A stretch of DNA of 18,271 bases from Trueperaceae bacterium (GTDB lineage Bacteria; Deinococcota; Deinococci; Deinococcales; Trueperaceae). The position numbers were made by a program, and so were the translations under genes. The notes under the pieces are model-generated. The model ran no database searches. It saw only the letters and a list, made by a program, of their open reading frames with translations, and was not told where the DNA came from. Positions 8,803 to 15,341 of this stretch are shown here, in pieces (positions within the stretch are counted from its first letter, which is position 1; each line of letters begins with the position of its first letter). The DNA is taken from assembly GCA_007130355.1 (NCBI GenBank), contig SLSQ01000143.1, positions 1-18,271 of the forward strand, written 5' to 3'.

Positions 8803-9954
8803 ATGAAGCTGTCGCAACGCATCCGGAACGTCCGCGCCTCGTCGACCGTCGCGTTCAACACCAAGGCGACCGAACTCAAGCGCAGCGGGGTCGACGTGAT
8901 CGCCATGACCGCCGGCGAGCCCGACTTCCAGCCGCCGGAGCACGTGATGGAGGCGGCCCGCGAGGCGATCCGCCTGGGGATGACCAAGTACACGCCGTCG
9001 GAGGGCTCGTTCGAACTGCGCGAGGCGATCTGCGCCAAGCACGAGCGCGAGAACGGCTGGACGGCGACGCCCGACCGGGTGCTCGTGGGCACCGGCGGCA
9101 AGCAGGTCCTGTACGAGGCGTTCCAGGCGATCGTCGACCCGGGCGACGAGGTGATCGTGATCGCGCCGTACTGGGTGTCGTACCCGGCGCAGATCGAGGT
9201 GGCCGGCGGCACGGTGGTGCCGGTCCGGACCCGGGCTGAAGACGGATTCGTGCCCGATCCGGCCGACGTGGCCGACGCCTTCGGTCCGCGGACCAAGGCG
9301 ATCGTGCTGAACAGCCCGAGCAACCCGACCGGTGCGGTCTACCCGCCGGAGGTGGTGCGCGCGATCGCCGAGACGGCCCGCCGGCACGGCGTCTGGCTGA
9401 TCTCCGACGATCTCTACGAGCACCTCGTCTACGACGCGACCTTCACGCCGGTCCAGCCGCTCTACCCGGAGGGCACCCTCACGGTGCACGGCGCGTCGAA
9501 GGGGTACGCGCTGACGGGCTGGAGGATCGGCTGGGGGGTGGGGCCGAAGGACCTGATCACGGCCATGAACCGGCTGCAGAGCCAGATCACCACCGGCGCG
9601 AACGCGTTGGCGCAGCACGCCACGGTCGCGGCCCTGAACGACGTGGAGCGGACCGAGGCGTTCTTCGCGGAGACGCGCGCCGCCTACCGCGAGCGCCGCG
9701 ACCTGCTGGTCGCCGGCCTGAACCGGCTCGGGCTCGCGTCGCCGACGCCGGAGGGCGCCTTCTACGCCATGGCCGACCTGACGCCGATCGACGCGGACGA
9801 GACGACCGCCGCGCTGCGGCTGCTCGAGGACGCGCACGTGGCGTCGGTGCCGGGCACCGACTTCGCGGCGCCGGGCTTCGCGCGCTTCAGCTACGCGACG
9901 AGCACCGAAAACGTCGAGGAGGCGCTGCGGCGGATCGAGCGGTTCCTCGGCTGA
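8803..9954 (+). CDS. aspC: Pyridoxal-phosphate aspartate aminotransferase (AspC-like, class I)
   Basis: Catalyses amino-group transfer between aspartate and 2-oxoglutarate; Thermus relatives also act on prephenate. The protein is 383 aa, a normal length for subgroup 1-gamma/AspC-like aminotransferases. Motifs in order are MTAGEPDFQPPEHV near residue 45, TKYTPSEGSFELREAI, GTGGKQVLYEAFQAI, PYWVSYP, NSPSNPTGAVYPPEVV, SDDLYEHLVYD, the PLP lysine K233 in HGASKGYALTGWRIGW with R241, and FARFSYATS near the C-terminus. It resembles Thermus AspC throughout, as I recall that sequence. The start ATG 8803 is chosen over the upstream in-frame ATG 8752 because MKLSQRIRNV is the family N-terminus and AGGGAGGG lies just before it; 8752 falls inside the -10 box. 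Confidence 0.94.
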   Translation: MKLSQRIRNVRASSTVAFNTKATELKRSGVDVIAMTAGEPDFQPPEHVMEAAREAIRLGMTKYTPSEGSFELREAICAKHERENGWTATPDRVLVGTGGKQVLYEAFQAIVDPGDEVIVIAPYWVSYPAQIEVAGGTVVPVRTRAEDGFVPDPADVADAFGPRTKAIVLNSPSNPTGAVYPPEVVRAIAETARRHGVWLISDDLYEHLVYDATFTPVQPLYPEGTLTVHGASKGYALTGWRIGWGVGPKDLITAMNRLQSQITTGANALAQHATVAALNDVERTEAFFAETRAAYRERRDLLVAGLNRLGLASPTPEGAFYAMADLTPIDADETTAALRLLEDAHVASVPGTDFAAPGFARFSYATSTENVEEALRRIERFLG

Positions 9955-9979
9955 CCACGAGGCGGCGGGCGGCTCCCTC

Positions 9980-9999
9980 GCCGGCGCAGGCGCGCCGGC
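9980..9999. terminator. Short GC hairpin downstream of aspC
   Basis: GCCGGCGC (9980-9987) and GCGCCGGC (9992-9999) form an 8-bp stem with a 4-nt loop. It lies 25 nt after the aspC stop and has no U-tract. It may stabilise the mRNA end or assist the stronger hairpin that follows. Confidence 0.35.
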
Positions 10000-10020
10000 C
10001 CACGGCCGACGCACGAAGAA

Positions 10021-10052
10021 GACGCGGGGACGGACCGGTCCGCCCCCGCGTC
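10021..10052. terminator. Bidirectional terminator between aspC and the ABC transporter operon
   Basis: Arms 10021-10036 and 10037-10052 are complementary at 15 of 16 positions, the exception being an A/C pair at 10030 and 10043. The centre is the palindrome CGGACCGGTCCG. On the plus strand the stem is followed by GTTTCGG; on the minus strand it is followed by TTCTTCG. It sits between two convergent units, aspC (stop 9954) and the permease gene (stop 10087). Confidence 0.7.
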
Positions 10053-10086
10053 GTTTCGGATCGTGCGGGCGCGTCGGCGCCGGGGG

Positions 10087-11136
10087 TCAGCGGCGCGGGT
10101 CGAGCGCGTCGCGCAGCGCGTCGCCGACCAGGTTGAAGCCGAGCACGACCGCGACGATCGCGAGGCCGGGGAAGGTCGCGACGTGCGGGGCGACCGCGAG
10201 GTACTCGCGTCCGCGGGCCAGCATCAGGCCCCACTCCGGTTGCGGCGGCCGGGCGCCCAGGCCGAGGAAGCCGAGTCCGGCGGCGAACAGGATCGCCACC
10301 GCCATCTGCAGGCTGGACTGCACGATGACCGGCGCGATCGCGTTCGGCAGGACGTGCCGGAACAGGATCGGCATGCCGCGCTTGCCCATGGCGCGTGCCG
10401 CCTCGACGTACTCGCGGTTCTTGACCGAGAGCACGCTGCCGCGCACCAGGCGCGCGTAGATCGGGATCGAGGCGATGCCGACCGCGATCATCACGTTGGT
10501 CAGGCCGGTCCCGAAGGTGGCGACGAGCACGATCGCCAGCAGGATGCCCGGAAAGGCGAGCAGCATGTCGACCAGGCGCTGCGCGATCATGTCGGTCGCG
10601 CCGCCCAGGAAGCCGCTGATCGCTCCGAACGGCACGCCCACGCCGACGCCGATGCCGACCGAGATCAACCCGATGAACAGCGAGATCCAGGCGCCGTGCA
10701 CCAGCCGGCTGAACAGGTCGCGTCCCTGCTCGTCGGTGCCGAGCAGGTGGAAGCGGACGTTGGGCGGCCCGTCGACGCCGAACAGCCGCAGGTCGGAGCG
10801 GATCAGTCCGAACGCCCACTCGTACTCGGCGCCGCGGACGAACAGGCGGACCGGGTACTTCTCGTCCTCGGTCACGCTGATGCCGCCGACCGGACTGCGC
10901 GTGACGGGGGAGACGAAGAGGCCGAGCTCGCCGTCCGGCCCTCGGTAGGTCACGCCGGTGCCGGGCGGAACGTAGGTGGTACGCAGGCTCTGGTGCGTCG
11001 GCGAGTACGGAGCCAGGAACGGCGCGAAGGTGACGAAGAGCAGGAAGAACCCGATGATGGCGAAGCCGACGATCGCCAGGCCGTTGCCGAACAGGCGCCG
11101 GCGCCAGCGGGGAGCGCGCTTCTGACGGTCAGTCAT
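10087..11136 (-). CDS. dppC: Peptide-type ABC transporter permease, DppC/OppC family
   Basis: An inner-membrane permease of the dipeptide/oligopeptide/nickel uptake family, 349 aa, against about 290-300 aa for typical DppC. After a charged N-terminus and the first helix (about 18-42, ending APFLAPYSP) there is an insert of roughly 90 residues, including VRLFVRGAEYEWAFGLIRSD, before the usual HLLGTDEQGRDLFSRL. The transmembrane core follows with EYVEAARAMGKRGMPILFRH, the EAA loop that contacts the ATPase, and FLGLGARPPQPEWGLML. Similar inserts occur in some known DppC relatives. It overlaps the 3' end of the dppB-like gene by 8 nt, and GAGGA precedes its ATG at 11136. No ATPase gene follows: the operon ends here at a terminator. 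The substrate is not known. Confidence 0.93.
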   Translation of the reverse strand: MTDRQKRAPRWRRRLFGNGLAIVGFAIIGFFLLFVTFAPFLAPYSPTHQSLRTTYVPPGTGVTYRGPDGELGLFVSPVTRSPVGGISVTEDEKYPVRLFVRGAEYEWAFGLIRSDLRLFGVDGPPNVRFHLLGTDEQGRDLFSRLVHGAWISLFIGLISVGIGVGVGVPFGAISGFLGGATDMIAQRLVDMLLAFPGILLAIVLVATFGTGLTNVMIAVGIASIPIYARLVRGSVLSVKNREYVEAARAMGKRGMPILFRHVLPNAIAPVIVQSSLQMAVAILFAAGLGFLGLGARPPQPEWGLMLARGREYLAVAPHVATFPGLAIVAVVLGFNLVGDALRDALDPRR

Positions 11137-12049
11137 AGCGGATCCTCGGATCGATCGCTCCGTAGACGAGATCGACGAGCAGGTTGACCACGATGAAGGT
11201 GAGCGCGATGACGAGCACGGACGCCTGCACGACCGGGTAGTCGCGGGCGAGGATCGAGTCGACCAGCAGCCGGCCGATGCCGGGCCAGTTGAACACCGTC
11301 TCGGTCAGCACCGCGCCCGCCATCAGGTTGCCGAACTCGAGACCGCCGATCGTCACGACGGGGATGAGGGCGTTTCGGAGCGCGTGCTTCACGACGATCA
11401 GGCGCCCCTGGAGGCCCTTGGCCCTGGCGGTGCGGACGAAGTCCTGGTCGAGCACCTCGAGCATGGCGGAGCGCGTCATGCGGGCGATGATCGCGGTGCT
11501 GCTGACGCCGAGCGTGATCGCGGGCAGGATCAGGTGTCCGAACGTGCCCCGGCCGGAGACCGGGAACCAGCCGAGCTGGACGGAGAAGTAGAGGATCGCG
11601 AGCAGCCCGAACCAGAACACCGGCATCGACACGCCGAGAAGCGCGAAGAAGGTGACCGCCGCGTCGGCCCAGGTGTTGCGTTTCAGGGCGCTGATCACGC
11701 CGGCCGGGATGCCGATCGCGAAGGCGACGACGATCGCCGCGAAGGCGAGCTCGAGCGTGTTCGGGAACCGTTCGCGGATGTCGTTGATGACCAGACGGTT
11801 CGTGCGGGTCGAACGACCGAGGTCTCCCTGGGCGAGGTTGCCGACGAAGAGGGCGAACTGTTCCGGCATCGGCCGGTCGAGGCCGAACCGGACGCGGATC
11901 CGTTCGACCGTCTGCTGGTCGGCGAACTCGCCGGCGAGCAGGATCGCGGGGTCGCCCGGTGCGAGACGGACCATCGCGAACACGATCACGATCACGCCCA
12001 GGACGGCCGGGACCGCGACGAGCGCGCGACGGAGAAAGTACTGGAACAC
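11129..12049 (-). CDS. dppB: Peptide-type ABC transporter permease, DppB/OppB family
   Basis: The partner inner-membrane permease, 306 aa, a normal DppB length. The N-terminal segment MFQYFLRRALVAVPAVLGV and then FAMVRLAPGDPA are family hallmarks, followed by a periplasmic loop with GDLGRST. Later segments are ERFPNTLELAFAA, GVSMPVFWFGLLAI, the EAA loop DFVRTARAKGLQGRLIVVKH, LRNALIPVVTIGG and FNWPGIGRLLVDSI. The start is GTG at 12049 with GAGGT upstream; MFQYFLRR is the expected N-terminus, so the longer open frame is not used. It lies 113 nt after the binding-protein gene, an interval that holds a strong hairpin and a possible internal promoter. Confidence 0.95.
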   Translation of the reverse strand: MFQYFLRRALVAVPAVLGVIVIVFAMVRLAPGDPAILLAGEFADQQTVERIRVRFGLDRPMPEQFALFVGNLAQGDLGRSTRTNRLVINDIRERFPNTLELAFAAIVVAFAIGIPAGVISALKRNTWADAAVTFFALLGVSMPVFWFGLLAILYFSVQLGWFPVSGRGTFGHLILPAITLGVSSTAIIARMTRSAMLEVLDQDFVRTARAKGLQGRLIVVKHALRNALIPVVTIGGLEFGNLMAGAVLTETVFNWPGIGRLLVDSILARDYPVVQASVLVIALTFIVVNLLVDLVYGAIDPRIRYD

Positions 12050-12078
12050 GAGGTACCTCTGCTACGGATACGGAGGGG

Positions 12079-12107
12079 AAGATACGGGCCGGAGCCCGGA
12101 CGGTCAG
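12079..12107 (-). promoter_or_regulatory. Possible internal promoter for the permease genes
   Basis: On the minus strand CTGACC (12107-12102) and TATCTT (12084-12079) are separated by 17 nt. The start codon of the DppB-like gene lies 29 nt further on with a Shine-Dalgarno sequence, so the product would be an ordinary leadered mRNA. The -35 resembles the TTGACC proposed for the binding-protein gene. It may let the permeases be made independently. Confidence 0.35.
12085..12098 (-). repeat. Small inverted repeat overlapping the internal promoter spacer
   Basis: CGGGC (12085-12089) and GCCCG (12094-12098) form a 5-bp stem around CGGA. It lies in the spacer of the possible internal promoter. It could be an operator or merely chance in GC-rich sequence. 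Confidence 0.25.
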
Positions 12108-12112
12108 ATAGG

Positions 12113-12146
12113 GCCGTGGCCCGCCCGCGTACGGACGGGCCACGGC
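12113..12146 (-). terminator. Strong intercistronic hairpin between the binding-protein and permease genes
   Basis: GCCGTGGCCCG (12113-12123) and CGGGCCACGGC (12136-12146) form a perfect 11-bp stem. After one C/A mismatch it continues with CCG/CGG, closing on a 4-nt CGTA loop. It begins 16 nt after the stop of the binding-protein gene and has no good U-tract on the minus strand. Such hairpins after binding-protein genes commonly attenuate read-through or protect the upstream mRNA, giving more binding protein than permease. Confidence 0.6.
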
Positions 12147-12162
12147 GTCGAGGACGGGGTCC

Positions 12163-13689
12163 TCAGTCCAGGGAGGCGCTGTGGGCGAGCACGCGCTCGG
12201 TCGGGTGGATGACCAGACCGCTCACGTTCTCGTTCACGGCGACCAGCTGGGTCTCGCTGTGCAGGAACAGCCACGGGGCGTCCTCGTGGATGATCTGCAG
12301 CGCCTCTTCGTACAGCGCTTCGCGGGCGTCGGGGTCGGTGTTCGTCCGCGCTTCGTCGAGCAGCGCGTCGACCTCGGGGTTGCTGTAGAAGGCGCGGTTC
12401 GAGCCGTCCGGCACGTGCTCGCTGGTGTGGAACAGCGCGAACAGGCCGTAGTCGGCGTCACCGGTGACGGTGCCCCAACCGAGGAGCGCCATCGGCACGT
12501 CGTTCTCCGCGGCCGGACGCGAGGTCAGCTCGAGGTACGAGGCCCACTCGAGGGTCTCGATCTCGGCGACGATGCCGGCGGCGGCGAGCTGGCTCTGGAT
12601 CGCTTCGGCGATCTGGATGTCCTGCAGGTAGCGACCGGTGGGCGAGTACAGCGTGGTGCTGATGCCGTCGGGGTAGCCCGCTTCGGCGAGCAGCTCACGC
12701 GCGCGCTCCGGGTCGTACTCGTAGGTGCCGACCGGGGTGTAGCCGAAGACGCCGGGCGAGATGGCCGCGTCGCTCGGGCGCACGGCGCCGCCGGTGATGA
12801 ACTCGGCGATCTCTTCCTTGTCGACGGCGTAGTTGATCGCCTGACGCACGCGGGCGTCCTGGAACAGCTCGAGCGAGTGGTTGAAGTAGATGTAGATGGT
12901 ACGGACGCTGCTGACGTTCTCGACGTTCAGGAACGACAGCTGGTTGAGGCGGTCGATGTCCTGCGGCGGAACGCGGACGGCGACGTGCGCCGAACCGCTC
13001 TCGGCCATCGCCATGCGGGTGGTGTTCTCCGGCACGGCGAGGAAGCGGACGCCGTCGACCTGGGCGTGCTCGCCCCAGTACCCGTCGTAGCGCGCGAGGT
13101 CGATCTGCTCGCCACGGTCCCAGCTGGTGAACTGGAACGGGCCGGTACCGACCGGCTGCTCGCCGAAGTCCTCGCCGGCCGCCTCGACCTGCGACGGCAG
13201 CACGATCGCGGTGGTGCTGTGCGTCAGGTGCGCCAGCAGCGGGGCGAAGGTGCTCGCCATGTGGAAGCGGAACGTGCGGTCGTCGACCACTTCGATCTCA
13301 TCGACACGGTCGAGGAGGAAGCGGAAGGTGAAGGCGTTGTCCGGATCGAGGAACCGGTCCATGCTGCCCTTCACGACGTCGGCCGTCAGCGGGGTGCCGT
13401 CGTGGAACGTCACGCCTTCGCGCAGCGTGAAGGTGTACACGAGACCGCCTTCGCTGGCTTCGTACGATTCGACCAGGTGCGGGACGATCTCGCCGTCGGG
13501 CGTGAGCTCGAACAGCGTCTCGTACAGGTGGCTGGTGACGGTCGCGCTGGGCGAGTCGGTCACGTCGTGCGGATCGAGGCTGACCGCGTCGGTGCCTTGC
13601 GCGATGATCAGCGTCTGGGCGGTGGCCCAGGCGCCGAGGCCCACGGCCAGGGCTAGGGCTGCCAGGATGCGGATGGGACGTAGGTTCAT
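12163..13689 (-). CDS. Peptide-type ABC transporter substrate-binding protein (SBP family 5)
   Basis: The periplasmic solute-binding subunit of the uptake system, 508 aa, a usual length for family 5 (DppA/OppA). Residues 1-24 form a Sec signal peptide: MNLRPIRI, a hydrophobic core, then ATA before Q25. There is no lipobox cysteine, so it is expected to be a free periplasmic protein. Family motifs include GTDAVSLDPHDV, VSHLYETLFELTPDGEIVPHLVES-type sequence, FTLREGVTFHDGTPLTADVV, GTGPFQFTSW and DARVRQAINYAVDKEEIAEF. The start ATG 13689 is preceded by AAAGGAG and is the only choice that gives a signal peptide. Peptides are the default ligand, but family 5 also takes nickel, heme and sugars. It is the first gene of the operon. 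Confidence 0.94.
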   Translation of the reverse strand: MNLRPIRILAALALAVGLGAWATAQTLIIAQGTDAVSLDPHDVTDSPSATVTSHLYETLFELTPDGEIVPHLVESYEASEGGLVYTFTLREGVTFHDGTPLTADVVKGSMDRFLDPDNAFTFRFLLDRVDEIEVVDDRTFRFHMASTFAPLLAHLTHSTTAIVLPSQVEAAGEDFGEQPVGTGPFQFTSWDRGEQIDLARYDGYWGEHAQVDGVRFLAVPENTTRMAMAESGSAHVAVRVPPQDIDRLNQLSFLNVENVSSVRTIYIYFNHSLELFQDARVRQAINYAVDKEEIAEFITGGAVRPSDAAISPGVFGYTPVGTYEYDPERARELLAEAGYPDGISTTLYSPTGRYLQDIQIAEAIQSQLAAAGIVAEIETLEWASYLELTSRPAAENDVPMALLGWGTVTGDADYGLFALFHTSEHVPDGSNRAFYSNPEVDALLDEARTNTDPDAREALYEEALQIIHEDAPWLFLHSETQLVAVNENVSGLVIHPTERVLAHSASLD

Positions 13690-13804
13690 ACGTTCGTCGG
13701 CTCCTTTCGAATTGTGCTGCGTGCTTCGAGGGGATCCGGGACGCCCGCTCGGGCCGCGACCGGATGTCGCGGAGCGTGCGCCACGTTCGGGAGTCCCCTC
13801 GTTG
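13690..13804 (-). promoter_or_regulatory. Structured 5' leader of the binding-protein gene
   Basis: The transcript from the promoter upstream would have about 115 nt before the ATG. It can fold with an outer 8-bp stem, CGAGGGGA against TCCCCTCG (plus-strand positions 13794-13801 and 13727-13734). Inside are a 7-bp hairpin (CCGCGAC 13754-13760, GTCGCGG 13766-13772, 5-nt loop) and a small GCCC/GGGC hairpin at 13743-13754. The outer stem closes upstream of the AAAGGAG ribosome site. I do not recognise any known riboswitch. Whether it is functional is inference. Confidence 0.4.
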
Positions 13805-13810
13805 CAGGCA

Positions 13811-13841
13811 AGGGTACACCACGAAGCGGTGGTCCGGTCAA
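13811..13841 (-). promoter_or_regulatory. Promoter of the ABC transporter operon
   Basis: On the minus strand TTGACC (13841-13836) is followed by TGTACC after 17 nt (13818-13813) or TACCCT after 19 nt (13816-13811). A small dyad, CCAC 13819-13822 and GTGG 13829-13832, lies in the spacer and might be an operator. This is the best -35-like match seen among the promoters noted in this window. Confidence 0.5.
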
Positions 13842-13931
13842 CGTGGGGGTGCACAGGATCGGCGGCGCAGCGGCAGGGCGCGCGCGCAGGGCAAGGAGCG
13901 GTGGCGCACACGCTTCGGGCCCCCCGGGTGC

Positions 13932-13937
13932 GATGGT
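13932..13937 (+). promoter_or_regulatory. Weak leaderless-type -10 box of the hydrolase-OsmC gene
   Basis: GATGGT lies 6 nt before the ATG at 13944. It departs from TAnnnT at its first position, and no Shine-Dalgarno sequence is visible. I include it only because its spacing matches the better boxes in this window. Confidence 0.3.
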
Positions 13938-13943
13938 TTCGGC

Positions 13944-15245
13944 ATGCCTACCGAAGACGTCACCTTCGAAGATCGTCAGGGACGACGGCTGGCGGCGCGG
14001 TTCGAGCGTCCCGAACGGGGCGCGCCGGTCGCGACCGCGCTGCTGGCCCACTGCTTCACCTGCGGCAAGGACCTCAAGGGCCTGGTGCGGCTCTCCCGTA
14101 CCTTGACCGAACTCGGGTTCGGGGTACTTCGGCTGGACTTCGCCGGTCTCGGCGAAAGCGAGGGCGATCCGGGCGAAGGGGGCCTGGGCGGCGACGCCGA
14201 GGCGCTCGTGGACGCCGCCCGGCGCCTGGAGGCGGTGGCGGAGGCGCCCGCGCTGCTGATCGGCCACTCCGCCGGCGGCCTCGCCGCCCTCACCGCGGCG
14301 CCCGAGATCCCGTCGTTGCGGGCGGTTGCGACGATCGGCGCGCCCGCCGGGGCCGAGCACCTGCGCGCGACCGTCGAGCGCGCCGCGGAACGGAACGACG
14401 CGGACGGCACCGAGGACGATCGCTCCGGGGCGCGCACGGTGCGCATCGCCGGCCGCGCGTTCCGCCTCCCGGAGAGTTTCTTCGACGACCTGGCGTCGCG
14501 CGACGTGCAGGCGTGCCTCGAGCTTCTCTCGGTGCCGCTCCTGGTCGCCCACGCCGACGCCGACGAGATCGTCGACCCGAGCGAGGCCCAGAGCCTCTAC
14601 CAGGCGGCGGGACGTCCCAAGTCGCTCCTCTCGCTCGGCGACGCCGGTCACCTTCTCGCCCGGGAGCGGGACGCCCGCGCCGCGGCGTACGCGATCGGCG
14701 GTTGGGCGCTCGGCGTGCTCGAGGCGACCGGTGCGCGGGAGGGACCGGCCGATGGCGAGGAGGCGGACGGGTCGGCCGGGGACGGGCCGGATCGGGACGC
14801 CGTATCCGGCGCGGCGTCCGAGCATGCGCCGCTCCCGCGCCGTACCGACGACCGCCGCACGACCGCCGTCACGCGCTCCGGCTACGCGACCGACCTGACC
14901 GCCGGCGGCTTCGCCCTGCGCGCCGACGAGCCGGAACGCCTCGGCGGGACGGACACCGGTCCGACGCCGGCCGACCTGTTGCGGGCCGCCCTCGCGGCGT
15001 GCACCTCGATCACGCTCCGCATGTACGCCGACCGCAAGGGCTGGCCGGTCGAGGCGATCCAGGTGGCGGTCGACGCGAGCAGCGACCGGAAGGACGGCGT
15101 CGTCGCGACCCGCTTCGAGCGGACCGTCGAGCTCGCCGGCGACCTGAAGGACGAACAGGTGGCGCGGCTGCTCGAGATCGCCGGGCGCTGTCCGGTGCAC
15201 CGGACGTTGGAGGGGGACGTCACGGTCGAGACGCGCCTGGCCTGA
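13944..15245 (+). CDS. Fusion of alpha/beta hydrolase and OsmC-family domain
   Basis: A 433-aa cytoplasmic protein with two domains. Residues 1-265 are an alpha/beta hydrolase: LAHCFTCGKDLKG, the nucleophile elbow GHSAGG with S109, the acid D207 in HADADEIVD, and H236 in GDAGHLL, a complete triad. Residues 266-312 are a Gly/Asp/Glu/Ala-rich linker. Residues 313-433 are an OsmC/Ohr-like domain with C353 in ALAACTSITLRMYADRKGW and C416 in GRCPVHRTLEGDV, the two redox cysteines of the family. OsmC and Ohr proteins reduce organic hydroperoxides. This domain pairing is a known family annotated as bifunctional hydrolase/OsmC; the joint substrate is unknown. The frame is open upstream, but ATG 13944 begins the conserved domain. 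It is divergent from the ABC operon. Confidence 0.92.
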   Translation: MPTEDVTFEDRQGRRLAARFERPERGAPVATALLAHCFTCGKDLKGLVRLSRTLTELGFGVLRLDFAGLGESEGDPGEGGLGGDAEALVDAARRLEAVAEAPALLIGHSAGGLAALTAAPEIPSLRAVATIGAPAGAEHLRATVERAAERNDADGTEDDRSGARTVRIAGRAFRLPESFFDDLASRDVQACLELLSVPLLVAHADADEIVDPSEAQSLYQAAGRPKSLLSLGDAGHLLARERDARAAAYAIGGWALGVLEATGAREGPADGEEADGSAGDGPDRDAVSGAASEHAPLPRRTDDRRTTAVTRSGYATDLTAGGFALRADEPERLGGTDTGPTPADLLRAALAACTSITLRMYADRKGWPVEAIQVAVDASSDRKDGVVATRFERTVELAGDLKDEQVARLLEIAGRCPVHRTLEGDVTVETRLA

Positions 15246-15277
15246 CCGCCGGCCGTCGCCTCGGACCGACGCGGCCG

Positions 15278-15323
15278 GACCGGTGATCGCCCGGTCGACG
15301 CGCCCCTCGGGGTCCGCGGGGCG
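15278..15323 (+). terminator. Hairpins between the hydrolase-OsmC and MATE genes
   Basis: GACCGG 15278-15283 pairs with CCGGTC 15291-15296 around a 7-nt loop. A second stem, CGCCCC 15301-15306 with GGGGCG 15318-15323, follows. Neither has a U-tract. They lie 33-78 nt after the fusion-gene stop and just before the MATE -10 box, so they may separate the two units. Confidence 0.35.
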
Positions 15324-15328
15324 TGCGG

Positions 15329-15334
15329 TACCGT
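15329..15334 (+). promoter_or_regulatory. Leaderless-type -10 box of the MATE gene
   Basis: TACCGT ends 7 nt before the GTG at 15342. No Shine-Dalgarno sequence precedes that GTG. The spacing argues for GTG 15342 as the start rather than the GTG at 15333, which lies inside the box. Confidence 0.5.
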
Positions 15335-15341
15335 GCGCGCC

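Noticed and set aside
12181..13656. Plus-strand frame of 491 codons opposite the binding-protein gene
   Set aside because: Low-complexity Val/Asp/Arg/Gly sequence with no motif; the minus strand encodes a complete binding protein with a signal peptide.
15333..15341. Start of the MATE gene at GTG 15333
   Set aside because: It lies within the TACCGT box; GTG 15342 fits the 7-nt spacing shared by neighbouring genes. The difference is only three residues and remains untested.
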